Counted from the first letter of the stretch, positions 35,684-47,092 are shown. The stretch: DNA of 64,000 bases from Agrococcus sp. SL85 (GCF_026625845.1 NZ_CP113066.1:1612001-1676000); one strand, 5' to 3'. Notes: generated by a model not told the origin, from the sequence alone. Numbers and translations are program-made.

Positions 35684-36870
35684 CGGCGAGCGCGACGGCC
35701 GACGACCGCCGTCGTCGGCTCGCGCGCGCGATGCGTCGCGACGAGCGGCTGATGCATGCCGCCCACCCCGTGGCATACCCGCTGCTGCAGGCGATCCCCG
35801 GCCCCGTGCGCCGCGTGCCGGGGCTCGGGGTCGTCGTGAAGGACGCCGCGCTCGCCCGCGCGCTGCTGCTCGACGGCGAGGGCTTCTCGAAGACCGGCCC
35901 CGGCGCCTCGAGCGACCTGTGGACCCCGGTGCTGGGCCCCAGCGTGCTCGTCAACATGCACGGCGAGGACCACCGCGCGCTGCGGCGCCGGCTCGCCCCG
36001 ATCTTCGCGCCCGGCTTCGTCGACCCGCTCGTGGCGCGCACGCTCGGCGAGGGCGCGCGCGCCCTCGAGGCGCGGCTGCTCGCCGGGGAGCGCGTCGACC
36101 TCGCGGCGCACGTGCGCCGCGCGGCGAGCGCCGCGATCGCGCTGCTCGTGGGGCTCGACGAGGGCGCCGTCGACGAGCGGCTCTTCCGCCGCGTGACGGC
36201 GATCACCGGGATGGTGCGGCTCGCCCGCCCGCGCTTCACCCCGGGGCAGGTGCGCCGGGCCCGCGCGGTGCTCGACGAGCTCGCGGTGCACGCCGCGGCC
36301 GCGCACCGCGGCGACGAGTCGACGGTGCCGGGGCGGATGCGGGCGCTCGGCCTCGACGAGCGGGAGTCGCTCGGCGCGGTCGGCGCCTTCGTGCTCACGG
36401 GCACCGAGACGATCGTCGCGGCGCTGCCGCGCATCGCGGCGCTGCTCATCGACAGCGGCACGCTCGCCGAGGCGCTCGACGAGGAGGGCGCGGAGCGCGC
36501 GATCGCGGAGGGCATGCGCTGGACGACGCCGACGCCCGTGATGCTGCGCTCGGTCGTGGCGCCGCGCTCGATCGGCGACGTCGCGGTCGCTCCGGGCGAT
36601 CGCGTCGTCGTCGCGACCTACGCCGCCGATCGTGCGACGGGCGGCTTCGACCCGGCCGAGCGCCGTGCGGCGGGCCTCAAGCAGCTGTGGTTCGGGGCGG
36701 GCGAGCACTTCTGCATCGGCGCGCCGCTCGCGATGGCGCAGCTGCGCCTCGGGCTCGGCGCGCTGCGCGGCGTCGAGCGCGCGGGCGCGCGCGTGCGCAT
36801 CGTGCAGCGGCGCCCCGCGCGCGGCCGCCTGCTGCCCGCCTGGGGCTCGCTCGTGCTGGAGGCCCGATGA
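35680..36870 (+). CDS. Cytochrome P450 (first)
   Basis: A 396-residue soluble P450. The heme ligand is Cys345 in LWFGAGEHFCIGAPLAMAQ. The I-helix motif is LTGTETIV (Thr in place of the usual Ala of AGxET). The substrate region is variable. No ferredoxin or reductase gene is adjacent, so electrons must come from elsewhere. Its position inside the Ole-like operon suggests hydroxylation of an acyl chain or the condensed product. Confidence 0.9.
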   Translation: MTASATADDRRRRLARAMRRDERLMHAAHPVAYPLLQAIPGPVRRVPGLGVVVKDAALARALLLDGEGFSKTGPGASSDLWTPVLGPSVLVNMHGEDHRALRRRLAPIFAPGFVDPLVARTLGEGARALEARLLAGERVDLAAHVRRAASAAIALLVGLDEGAVDERLFRRVTAITGMVRLARPRFTPGQVRRARAVLDELAVHAAAAHRGDESTVPGRMRALGLDERESLGAVGAFVLTGTETIVAALPRIAALLIDSGTLAEALDEEGAERAIAEGMRWTTPTPVMLRSVVAPRSIGDVAVAPGDRVVVATYAADRATGGFDPAERRAAGLKQLWFGAGEHFCIGAPLAMAQLRLGLGALRGVERAGARVRIVQRRPARGRLLPAWGSLVLEAR

Positions 36871-38488
36871 CCCACATGCTCGCGGCCGTGCTCGCCGCCG
36901 CCCGCGCGCACGGCGACGCACCGGCGCTCACCGCGGGCCGCGCGACGCTCTCGTACGCCCAGCCTGCTCGATCGCGTCGAGCGCACCGCCGCGGGCCTCG
37001 CCGCCGCGGGGCTGCGGCCCGGCGACCGCGTCGCGTTCTCGGTGCGCCCCGGTGCCGACGCCGTCGTGCTGGCGCTCGCGACCTGCAGGGCCGGCGGCCA
37101 GATCGCCTTCGTCGACCTGGGTGCAGGCCCCGAGCTGCTCGCCTCGCGCCTCGCGCTCGCGGCACCCGCCTGGACCGCGGCCGAGGCCGTGCTGCACCTC
37201 GTCTCCTCGCCCGGGCTGCGTCCGCTCGCGCGCCGCCGCGGCATCGACCTGCCCGCCTACCGCGAGCCTGCTGCCGGGGGCGCGGCACCTCGTCGCCGGC
37301 CCGCGCCTGCCCGGCGCGCCCCGCGGGGCGCTGCGGCTCGGCCGGCTCGCGCGCACGCCGCTGCCCGCGTCGCCGCTGCCGATGCCCGACCCGCGCGCCG
37401 ACGCCCTGCTCATCTTCACCTCCGGCACCACGGGCACCCCGAAGGCCGTCGTCCACACGCTCGCCTCCCTCGGCGCGGGCCTCGCCGACATCCGCGCGGG
37501 GCTCGGCCTCGAGCCCGGGATGCGCGTGCTCACCGACCAGCTGATGATCGGCATCCCCGCGCTCATCGCGGGCGCGCACTGGACGCTGCCGCCCATGGGC
37601 GCCGACCCGCTCGCGGCGCCCGAGCGGTTCCTGCCGCTGCTGGAGGGCGCCGACGCCGCCTTCTTCGCGCCCGCCGCGCTCGACGGCATCCTGCGCCTGC
37701 TCGACGAGCGCGGGGCCGGCCCCGGCGCGCTCCGCCTCATCGCGATGGGCGGCGCGCCCGTGCTGCCGCCGCTCATCGAGCGCGCGCTCGCGCGCTTCCC
37801 CCGGGCCCGCATCCGCTGCGTCTACGGCATGAGCGAGATCCTGCCCGTCGCGATCGCCGACGGCGCCGAGAAGCTGACGACGACGGGGGAGGGCGACGTC
37901 GTGGGCCGCATCGCCTCGAGCGTCGACGCCCGCATCGACGAGGGCGAGCTCGTGCTCGCGGGCCCCGGGCTCGCGCGCGCCTACCTGCACGAGCTGCCGG
38001 CGGAGCTCGCCGAGGTGCGCACGGGCGACCTGGCGCGCATCGACGGCGACCGGCTGACGCTCCTCGGCCGCAAGAAGGACATGCTGCTGCGCGGCACGCA
38101 GAACGTCTACGTGGGCCTCTATGAACCCGTCATCGCCTCGCTCGCCGGCGTCGAGGACGCCCTCATGGTGGGGGTGCCCGACGCGATCGGCGACGACCGG
38201 ATCGTCGTGGCCGTCGTGCCGGCGGGCGCCGCCGCGAGCGGCGCGCCCGCGACGCCGGATCCGACCCATCCGCTCGCGCGGCGCGTCGCGGCGGCGCTCC
38301 CGGGACTCATCGACCACGGCGCCCTGCCGGACCTCGTGGTGGCGGTCGACGCGCTGCCGCGCCGAGGGCGGCTGCGGAAGCCGGATCGCGCCGCGCTCGT
38401 CGCGCTCGTCGCGCCGCTGCTCGACGCCGGCGCTCCGACGCCCGGCGGCCGGGCGTCGGGCGTCGCCGACGCGGGGCCGGCCGGCTGA
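36867..38488 (+). pseudogene. AMP-forming ligase, OleC (beta-lactone synthetase)-like, two frameshifts
   Basis: An ANL-superfamily enzyme, 539 residues after two insertions (36963-36964 and 37267-37268) are removed. The P-loop is TSGTTGTPKAVVHT. YGMSEILPVAIADG and the C-terminal hinge region LGRKKDMLLRGTQNVYVGLYEP match OleC rather than fatty acyl-CoA ligases (OleC typically has a YGATE-LPV stretch and NIYPGLYEP). OleC converts 2-alkyl-3-hydroxyacids to cis-beta-lactones with ATP. It overlaps the P450 stop (ATGA) and the OleD-like start (TGATG). Both breaks are AGCT to AGCCT, so they are probably artefactual. Confidence 0.85.
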
Positions 38489-39399
38489 TGCGGGTGCTCG
38501 TCACGGGCGCGAGCGGCTTCGTCGGCGGCGCGGTCGCGACGGCGCTCGCGGCGCGCGGCGACGACGTCGTCGGGCTCGGCAGGCGCGCGGGCGGCTGGGC
38601 GCACGAGGGCGGCCGCTACGAGCGCCGCGACCTCGCCGCGCCGCTCGACGACCTGGGCGCCTTCGACGCGGTCGTGCACGCCGCGGCGCTCGCGGACGAC
38701 TGGGCGCCGCTCGCCGAGGCGATGCGCGTCAATCGCGACGGCGCAGCCGCCGTCGCCCGCGCGCTCCCCGCCGCCCGCTTCGTGCACGTCTCGACCGCGA
38801 GCGTCTACGACGCCTCGGTGCCGACGGTCGCGGGGCGCGAGGACGCGCCGCCGCCCACCCGATTCCTCAGCGCCTACAGCGCCTCGAAGGCGGCCGCCGA
38901 GCGCGCGCTCTCGGGCCGGGCGCACGCGATCCTCCGGCCGCACGCCGTCTACGGGCCCGGCGACACGACGCTCCTGCCGCGCGTGCTCGACGCGCGTCGC
39001 GGCCCCCTGCTGCCGCTCCCGGGCGGCGGCAGGGCGCTCCACACGCTCACGCACGTGCGCACGCTCGTCGCCGCGTGCCTCGCTGCCGCCGACGCGTCGG
39101 AGCCGCTGGGGATCGTGAACGTCGGCGACGCCCCCGCGGTGCCGCTCGCGGCGGTCATCGAGGGCGTCCTCGCGGCGCGCGGCGAGCGCGCCCGCATCGT
39201 CCCAGTCCCGGTGGATGCGGCGATGGCGCTCGCCGCCGCCGCCGAGCGCCGGGCTCGACGCATCGGCGGCCGGCCGCGCCTCACCCGCTACGCCGTGAGC
39301 CAGGTGGGCATGGAGCGCACCCTCGACCTCACCCGCATGCGCGAGCGCCTGGGCCTCGTCCCGCGCCCCGTCGACCTCGCGGGCGCCCGAGGCTGGTGA
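38488..39399 (+). CDS. NAD(P)-dependent epimerase/reductase, OleD-like
   Basis: A 303-residue extended short-chain dehydrogenase. Rossmann motif LVTGASGFVGGAVATAL at the N-terminus, active-site Tyr-x3-Lys in FLSAYSASKAAAERAL, and RPHAVYGPGDTTLLPRVLDA. The last stretch is highly characteristic of OleD, which reduces the 2-alkyl-3-ketoacid from OleA to the hydroxyacid used by OleC. It is the last gene of the overlapping operon; a hairpin lies downstream. Confidence 0.87.
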   Translation: MRVLVTGASGFVGGAVATALAARGDDVVGLGRRAGGWAHEGGRYERRDLAAPLDDLGAFDAVVHAAALADDWAPLAEAMRVNRDGAAAVARALPAARFVHVSTASVYDASVPTVAGREDAPPPTRFLSAYSASKAAAERALSGRAHAILRPHAVYGPGDTTLLPRVLDARRGPLLPLPGGGRALHTLTHVRTLVAACLAAADASEPLGIVNVGDAPAVPLAAVIEGVLAARGERARIVPVPVDAAMALAAAAERRARRIGGRPRLTRYAVSQVGMERTLDLTRMRERLGLVPRPVDLAGARGW

Positions 39400-39490
39400 T
39401 CGGGACCCCTCCGCGCATCCGCGATCCCCGCGGGCGGGTCCCGGATGCACGTGGGGTCCCGGATCGACCGAGGGAACCGCAGCGGGCCTC

Positions 39491-39511
39491 CGCCGCGGAC
39501 GCTCCGCGGCG
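39491..39511. terminator. Hairpin between the OleD-like and P450 genes
   Basis: 9-bp stem CGCCGCGGA / TCCGCGGCG with a 3-base loop, immediately before the convergent P450 stop. Confidence 0.5.
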
Positions 39512-39512
39512 C

Positions 39513-40751
39513 TCAGGGCGCCTTCCGCACCACGAGCGAGGCGTAGGCCGGGATGAGCACGCGCCTGCCGGGCACGCGTCGCACGACCTCGATGGGCCGG
39601 CCGTCGCCGAGCAGCACGTCGAGCATCGCCCCGAGCTCCGCGCGGGCGAGGGGCGCACCGAGGCACAGGTGGCGGCCCGCGCCGAACCACAGCTGGCGGT
39701 GGTGGGGAGAGTAGGGACGGTCGACGCGGAAGGGCCCCGCGGCGTTGTTGGCGGTCCAGGTGAGCACGAGCACGCGCTCGCCGGCCCGCAGCGTGCGGCC
39801 GTCGAGCTCGAGGTCGGCGGAGATCGCGCGGCCGATGAGCGGCGCGGGGGAGGCCACGCGCAGGGTCTCGCGCACGGCGCCCTCGCGCAGGCCCGGCTCG
39901 GCGAGCAGCCGGTGCTGCTCTCCGGTGTCGATGAGCAGCGCGGCCATCCGCCCCATGGCGGAGGCGGCCGTCTCGGTGCCGGCGACCATGAGGAGCGTCG
40001 CGAGGCCGCGCGTCTGCTGCAGGCTGAGCCCCATCTCGCGGCAGCGGCCCAGCACCGTGTCGGCGGGCGCCGAGCGGTACCCCTCGGGCACGCCCGCGGT
40101 GAGGCGCTCGACGATCTCGCGCGCCCGCGCGATCGCCGCGGGCGAGAGGTGGGTGTCGGCGGTGGAGCCGAGCGCCGTGGCCGCGAGCTCCTCGCCCACG
40201 TGGAAGACCTGGCGGCAGCCCTCGTCGTCGGTCTCCGGCATGCCGAGCAGCTCGACGACCATGCGGCCGACGAGGGTGCGGGCCAGCTCGGCGACGTCGA
40301 GCTCCTCGCCCGCCTCGAGCCGCTCGCGGGCGCGGTCGAGCAGTCCGCCCCAGGCCTCGGCGACGAGCCGCTCGCTCGAGGCGTCGGTGAAGAGCCCCTT
40401 CGACCGCGTGCGCAGGTCGAGGTGACCGGGCCCGTCGAAGAGCTCGAGCACCCAGTCGCCGAGCACCTGCGCCCACAGGTGGCCGACGCCGCCCTCCTCG
40501 AGCAGCGTCGTGCGACCGGCGTCCTGCAGGATGCGGCGGGCCGCGACGGGGTCGGCGGTGATCCAGCCGAGCCCCGGCACCTTGAGGAGCGGCCGCGCGC
40601 GCTGGCCCAACCACAGCAGCACCGGCAGCGCAGGGCGGGCGGCGGCGAGCAGCCGGCGCTCGTGCGCCTCGGCGCTCGATCCCAGCGCGTCGCCGAGGAG
40701 CCGGATGCGACGCTCCCGCGGCGCGGGTCGGCGCTCGGCGGCGACGGGCAT
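39513..40751 (-). CDS. Cytochrome P450 (second)
   Basis: A 412-residue P450 with heme Cys363 in LWFGAGRHLCLGAPLAR and the canonical I-helix VAGTETAA. It differs throughout from the first P450. It faces the Ole-like operon and lies 5 bases downstream of a sugar-isomerase-like gene on the same strand, with which it is probably co-transcribed. Whether it belongs to the Ole-like pathway is not settled. Confidence 0.9.
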   Translation of the reverse strand: MPVAAERRPAPRERRIRLLGDALGSSAEAHERRLLAAARPALPVLLWLGQRARPLLKVPGLGWITADPVAARRILQDAGRTTLLEEGGVGHLWAQVLGDWVLELFDGPGHLDLRTRSKGLFTDASSERLVAEAWGGLLDRARERLEAGEELDVAELARTLVGRMVVELLGMPETDDEGCRQVFHVGEELAATALGSTADTHLSPAAIARAREIVERLTAGVPEGYRSAPADTVLGRCREMGLSLQQTRGLATLLMVAGTETAASAMGRMAALLIDTGEQHRLLAEPGLREGAVRETLRVASPAPLIGRAISADLELDGRTLRAGERVLVLTWTANNAAGPFRVDRPYSPHHRQLWFGAGRHLCLGAPLARAELGAMLDVLLGDGRPIEVVRRVPGRRVLIPAYASLVVRKAP

Positions 40752-40756
40752 GGCGG

Positions 40757-41599
40757 CTAGGCCTGCGGCTCGGGCGTCGAGCCGACCGCCTCAGGGGCCT
40801 CGTCGTCGTGCAGCTGCCCCAGGTGCTCCCGCGCGAAGTGCAGCGCCTCCCGCAGCAGCCGCAGCCGGTCGCGCTCGGAGCGCGCCTGCCGCGTCTTGAT
40901 CTCGGCGACGACCTGGCCGTCCCAGCCCTTCGCCGCGAGCATCTGCAGCACCTCGGCGACGGGCTCGTTGCCGTGCCCCGGCAGCAGGTGCTCGTCGAAG
41001 ACCTTGCCCTCCTCCGCGGCGACGCCGTCGGTGAGGTGCAGGTGCCGGAGGCGGTCGCCGAGGTCGAGCGCGAGCTCCATCGAGTCGCGCTTCGCGAGCG
41101 CGCAGTGCGAGAAGTCGAGCGTCGCGTGCGGCACGTCCATCTCGCTCGGGTCGATGCCCGGCAGGTAGGCCTGGCGGTCGACGCCGCCGGCCGACCACGG
41201 GAACATGTTCTCGACCGCCACCTCGACGCCGTGCTTCGCCTCGGTCTCGCGCACCGCGCGCTCGAAGGTGCGGGCGTAGCGGCCCTGCCAGCGGAACGGC
41301 GGGTGCACCACCACGGTGGGCGCGCCGACCGCGACGGCGAGCTCGGCCGAGCGGTCGAGCTTCACGAAGGGATCGCGGCCCCACACGAAGGTCGTCAGCA
41401 GCACGACGGGGGCGTGGATCGCCATGATCGGCTGCTCGTAGCGCGCCGAGAGCTCGAGCAGGCGCTCGGGGCTGCGCGTGCGCGCGTCGGTCGTCACCAT
41501 CACCTCGACGCCGTCGTAGCCGGCCTCGTGCGACAGGCGGAAGCCGTCCTCCACGCTCTTGGGGAAGACGGAGATCGTGCTCAGCCCGACCTGGATCAT
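40757..41599 (-). CDS. Sugar phosphate isomerase/epimerase family (AP endonuclease-2 fold) protein
   Basis: A 280-residue TIM-barrel protein. Strand-end metal ligands are visible as His in MAIHAPVVLL and VVVHPPFRW, Glu/Asn in VAVENMFPW, Asp/His in TLDFSHCALAK, His in LRHLHLTDG and Glu in VVAEIKTRQ. The substrate is unknown. The ATG at 41599 has TACGGT seven bases upstream and it is divergent from ilvD. It sits 5 bases before the second P450. Confidence 0.85.
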   Translation of the reverse strand: MIQVGLSTISVFPKSVEDGFRLSHEAGYDGVEVMVTTDARTRSPERLLELSARYEQPIMAIHAPVVLLTTFVWGRDPFVKLDRSAELAVAVGAPTVVVHPPFRWQGRYARTFERAVRETEAKHGVEVAVENMFPWSAGGVDRQAYLPGIDPSEMDVPHATLDFSHCALAKRDSMELALDLGDRLRHLHLTDGVAAEEGKVFDEHLLPGHGNEPVAEVLQMLAAKGWDGQVVAEIKTRQARSERDRLRLLREALHFAREHLGQLHDDEAPEAVGSTPEPQA

Positions 41600-41606
41600 G
41601 CCCTCG

Positions 41607-41612
41607 ACCGTA
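41607..41612 (-). promoter_or_regulatory. Candidate leaderless -10 box of the isomerase-like gene
   Basis: On the minus strand TACGGT, seven bases, ATG at 41599. Confidence 0.45.
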
Positions 41613-41725
41613 GCCCCTCCCGGTGGACGCGAGGTGGCCGCGGGGCGGCATCCATGCGAATCGCACGGGCGGGGCACAGCCCGCCGCGCCCGGCGGCCGC
41701 CCCGATCAGACATGCGCCGTCGGCG

Positions 41726-41731
41726 TAGGAT
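41726..41731 (+). promoter_or_regulatory. Candidate leaderless -10 box of ilvD
   Basis: TAGGAT, six bases, ATG at 41738. With no leader there is no room for a transcription attenuator ahead of ilvD. Confidence 0.5.
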
Positions 41732-41737
41732 CGCCGC

Positions 41738-43435
41738 ATGCCTGAGATCGACATCAAGCCGCGCTCGCGCGCCGTCACGGACGGCGTCGAGGCCACCACG
41801 AGCCGAGGCATGCTCCGCGCCGTCGGGATGGGCGACGGCGACTGGGAGAAGCCGCAGATCGGCATCGCCTCCTCGTGGAACGAGATCACGCCCTGCAACC
41901 TCTCGCTCGACCGCCTCGCGCGCGCCTCGAAGGAGGGCGTCCACTCGGGCGGCGGCTACCCGCTGCAGTTCGGCACGGTCTCGGTCTCCGACGGCATCTC
42001 GATGGGCCACGAGGGCATGCACTTCTCGCTCGTGAGCCGCGAGGTCATCGCCGACTCCGTCGAGGTCGTCGTGAGCGCCGAGCGCCTCGACGGCACCGTG
42101 CTGCTCGCGGGCTGCGACAAGTCGCTGCCGGGCATGCTCATGGCCGCGGCCCGCCTCGACCTCGCGAGCGTGTTCGTCTACGCCGGCTCGATCGCCCCCG
42201 GCTTCGCGAAGCTCACCGACGGCACGATCCCGCAGTCGATGACGATCATCGACTCCTTCGAGGCCGTCGGCGCCTACAAGGCGGGCAAGATCTCGGCCGA
42301 GGACCTCCACCGCATCGAGTGCGGCTTCGCCCCGGGCGAGGGCGCGTGCGGCGGCATGTACACCGCGAACACCATGGCGTGCGTCGCTGAGGCGCTCGGC
42401 ATGAGCCTGCCCGGCTCCTCCACGCCGCTCTCGGCCGACCGCCGCCGCGACCACTACGCGCGGAGGTCCGGCGAGGCGGTCGTCGAGCTGCTGCGCAAGG
42501 GCATCACCGCGCGCGACATCCTCACGAAGGAGGCGTTCGAGAACGCCATCACGGTCGCGATGGTGCTCGGCGGCTCGACGAACGCCGTGCTGCACCTGCT
42601 CGCGATCGCGCACGAGGCCGAGGTCGACCTCACGCTCGACGACTTCCGCCGCGTGGGGGAGCGCTCGCCGCACCTGGCCGACGTCAAGCCCTTCGGCGCC
42701 TACGTCGCGCAGGACTTCGACCGCGTCGGCGGCATGCCCGTCGTCATGCAGGCCCTCCTCGACGCCGGCCTCCTGCACGGCGACGTGCTGACGGTCACGG
42801 GACGCACGCTGCGCGAGAACCTCGAGGCCATCCGCCCCGAGCCGATCGACGGCACCGTCGTGCGCGAGCTCTCGAACCCCATCCACGCCACCGGCGGCCT
42901 GACGATCCTCTCCGGCTCGCTCGCGCCCGAGGGCGCGGTCGTGAAGACGGCTGGCTTCGACGCCGAGGTCTTCGAGGGGCCCGCCCGGGTCTTCGACCGC
43001 GAGCGCGCCGCGATGGACGCCCTCACGAACGGCGAGATCAGCGCGGGCGACGTCGTGGTCATCCGCTACGAGGGCCCGAAGGGCGGTCCCGGGATGCGCG
43101 AGATGCTCGCGATCACCGCCGCCATCAAGGGCGCTGGCCTCGGCAAGGATGTACTACTCTTGACCGACGGACGATTCTCGGGCGGCACAACCGGCCTGTG
43201 CATCGGCCACATCGCCCCTGAGGCGGTCGACTCCGGTCCGATCGCCTTCGTGCGCGACGGAGACCGCATCAAGGTCGACATCGCCGCTCGCTCGCTTGAC
43301 CTGATCGTCGACGAGGCAGAGCTCGCCTCCCGGCGTGAGGGCTGGGAGCCGCTGCCGCCGCGCTACACGCGCGGAGTCCTCGCCAAGTACGCGCGCCTCG
43401 TGCGCTCGGCCGCCCACGGGGCGGTCACGGGCTGA
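41738..43435 (+). CDS. ilvD: Dihydroxy-acid dehydratase
   Basis: A 565-residue iron-sulfur dehydratase that forms the 2-oxo acids of valine and isoleucine synthesis. Cluster cysteines lie in [12 protein letters not shown] and [12 protein letters not shown]; the C-terminal region has [16 protein letters not shown]. Length is normal. The stretch at about 43148-43340 uses codons (GTA, CTA, TTG, CGA, ACA, GGA, GCA, CTT, CGT) that the rest of the gene avoids, although the protein there is normal; this looks like a recombined patch. The gene starts the ilvD-ilvB-ilvN-ilvC group. Confidence 0.96.
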   Translation: MPEIDIKPRSRAVTDGVEATTSRGMLRAVGMGDGDWEKPQIGIASSWNEITPCNLSLDRLARASKEGVHSGGGYPLQFGTVSVSDGISMGHEGMHFSLVSREVIADSVEVVVSAERLDGTVLLAGCDKSLPGMLMAAARLDLASVFVYAGSIAPGFAKLTDGTIPQSMTIIDSFEAVGAYKAGKISAEDLHRIECGFAPGEGACGGMYTANTMACVAEALGMSLPGSSTPLSADRRRDHYARRSGEAVVELLRKGITARDILTKEAFENAITVAMVLGGSTNAVLHLLAIAHEAEVDLTLDDFRRVGERSPHLADVKPFGAYVAQDFDRVGGMPVVMQALLDAGLLHGDVLTVTGRTLRENLEAIRPEPIDGTVVRELSNPIHATGGLTILSGSLAPEGAVVKTAGFDAEVFEGPARVFDRERAAMDALTNGEISAGDVVVIRYEGPKGGPGMREMLAITAAIKGAGLGKDVLLLTDGRFSGGTTGLCIGHIAPEAVDSGPIAFVRDGDRIKVDIAARSLDLIVDEAELASRREGWEPLPPRYTRGVLAKYARLVRSAAHGAVTG

Positions 43436-43463
43436 CGCCCGCGCGTCGACGCTCAGGAGAGCC

Positions 43464-45250
43464 ATGACCATCACACCCAGGCCTGCCCCGCCCCGCAGCG
43501 CCGAGCCGCCCGTGCTCACGGGCTCCGGCGCGGTCCTGAAGTCGCTCGAGCTCCTCGGCGTCGAGGACGTCTTCGGCCTCCCCGGCGGCGCGATCATCCC
43601 CTTCTACGACGAGCTCATGCAGCAGTCGGCGATCCGGCACATCCTCGTGCGCCACGAGCAGGGCGCCGGCCACGCGGCCGAGGGCTACGCGGCGGCCACG
43701 GGCCGCGTCGGCGTCTGCATCGCCACCTCCGGCCCCGGCGCGACGAACCTCGTCACCGCGATCGCCGACGCCTACATGGACTCCGTGCCGCTCGTGGCGA
43801 TCACCGGCCAGGTCTTCAGCCACCTCATGGGCACCGACGCGTTCCAGGAGGCCGACATCACGGGCATCACGATGCCCATCACGAAGCACTCCTTCCAGGT
43901 CACGCGCGCCGCCGACGTGCCCGCTGCGCTGCAGGCCGCCTTCCACGTCGCCTCGAGCGGCCGGCCCGGCCCCGTGCTCGTCGACATCACGAAGGACGCG
44001 CAGCAGCAGTCGGCGCCCTTCGTGTGGCCCGACCGCATCGACCTGCCCGGCTACCGCCCCGTCACGAAGGCGCACGGCAAGCAGATCACCGCGGCCGCGC
44101 AGCTGCTCGCGGCCTCGCGGCGCCCGCTCCTCTACGTGGGCGGCGGCGTGATCCGCGCGAAGGCCTCGGCGGAGCTCCGCGAGTTCGCGGAGGCCACGGG
44201 GGCGCCCGTCGTCACGACGCTCATGGCGCGCGGCGCCTTCCCCGACTCGCACGCCCAGCACCTCGGCATGCCCGGCATGCACGGCTCGGTGCCCGCGGTG
44301 CTCGCCTTCCAGGAGTGCGACCTCATCATCGCCCTCGGCTCCCGCTTCGACGACCGCGTCACCGGCAAGGTCGCGGAGTTCGCGCCCGGCGCGAAGGTCG
44401 TGCACGTCGACATCGACCCGGCCGAGATCTCGAAGATCCGCACGGCCGACGTGCCCATCGTGGGCGACGTGCGCGACGTGCTCGCCGACCTCTCGATCGC
44501 GTTCCAGGAGCTCGCCGCGAGCGAGCGCCCCGACCTCACCGACTGGTGGGAGCGCCTGCACGGCCTGCAGGAGCGGTTCCCGCTCGGCTACTCGGAGCCC
44601 TCCGACGGCAAGCTCGCGCCGCAGCACGTGATCTCGCGCATCGGCGCGCTCACGGGCCCCGAGGGCGTCTACGCCGCGGGCGTCGGCCAGCACCAGATGT
44701 GGGCGGCGCAGTTCATCCAGTACGAGCGCCCGAACGCCTGGCTCAACTCCGGCGGCGCCGGCACGATGGGCTATGCCGTGCCCGCCGCGATGGGCGCCAA
44801 GGTCGCCGAGCCCGAGCGCCACGTGTGGGCGATCGACGGCGACGGCTGCTTCCAGATGACGAACCAGGAGCTCGCCACGTGCGCGCTCAACGACATCCCG
44901 ATCAAGGTCGCGGTCATCAACAACTCGTCGCTCGGCATGGTGCGGCAGTGGCAGAGCCTCTTCTACGAGGGCCGGCACTCGTTCACCGACCTCGAGACCG
45001 GCGACGACGCGCGCATGATCCCCGACTTCGTGAAGCTGGGCGAGGCCTACGGCTGCCTCGCGATCCGCGTGACGAAGCCCGAGGAGATCGACCCCGCGAT
45101 CGAGCTCGCGCTGCGCACGAACGACCGACCCGTCGTCATCGACTTCATCGTGTCGAAGGACGCGATGGTCTGGCCGATGGTGCCGCAGGGCGTCTCGAAC
45201 TCCTTCGTGCAGTACGCGAAGGATCACAGCCCGGTGTGGGAGGAGGAGTG

Positions 45251-45251
<1 letters not shown>
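43464..45251 (+). CDS. ilvB: Acetolactate synthase large subunit
   Basis: A 595-residue thiamine diphosphate and FAD enzyme condensing pyruvate with pyruvate or 2-oxobutanoate. The catalytic Glu is in [17 protein letters not shown] and the FAD/central domain covers about 200-345. The ThDP-Mg motif starts at Asp458 ([15 protein letters not shown]) and ends with [11 protein letters not shown]. The ATG follows CAGGAGA, 28 bases after ilvD. Its stop overlaps ilvN (TGATG), giving 1:1 synthesis with the regulatory subunit. Confidence 0.97.
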
Positions 45252-46820
<1,569 letters not shown>

Positions 46821-46856
46821 CCGTCGTCCGGGACGGACGACGGCGCTGGCGTCGCG

Positions 46857-46877
46857 AGGGGGCCCGAAAGGGCCCCT
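46857..46877 (+). terminator. Terminator after ilvC
   Basis: Stem AGGGGGCCC / GGGCCCCT around the stable GAAA tetraloop, about 37 bases after the ilvC stop. Confidence 0.7.
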
Positions 46878-46893
46878 CCTCCATCTCCAGCGC

Positions 46894-46950
46894 GCCTGGG
46901 AGCAGCCGGACGCCGACTCCACGGACGGCCCGGCCGCCCGCTGACCGTCG
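46894..46950 (+). repeat. Duplicated remnant of the ilvC 3' end
   Basis: A 57-bp copy of 46770-46826 with two mismatches. It reads in frame as [16 protein letters not shown] and a stop, against [16 protein letters not shown] in ilvC. It stands after the first terminator and before a second. Confidence 0.9.
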
Positions 46951-46955
46951 CATCG

Positions 46956-46985
46956 AGGAGGGGACCCCCGACGGGGTCCCCTCCT
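46956..46985 (+). terminator. Second terminator after the ilvC remnant
   Basis: Stem AGGAGGGGACCCC / GGGGTCCCCTCCT with a 4-base loop, followed by a T-containing tail (TCGTCG). Confidence 0.75.
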
Positions 46986-47092
46986 TCGTCGTGCGGGCCT
47001 CGTGACGCGAGCGGCTGCGCCGCGCGCTCCTCGACCGGCGGAGGCGCCGTCACGCGACCCGTCCCGCGCCCGCCCGTGCCAGGGTGGATCGC

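Noticed and set aside
26397..38488. Programmed ribosomal frameshifting in the broken genes
   Set aside because: The sites lack slippery heptamers and stimulatory structures in common. They occur in unrelated families not known to use recoding, up to three times in one gene; the shared feature is only the inserted base in AGCT.
41600..41737. An attenuator or leader peptide before ilvD
   Set aside because: The -10 box lies only 6 bases from the ATG, leaving no leader; the spacer holds only the divergent promoters.
46894..46950. A short gene encoded by the ilvC tail copy
   Set aside because: It lacks a start codon and ribosome site and is only 17 codons long; it is a duplicated remnant.
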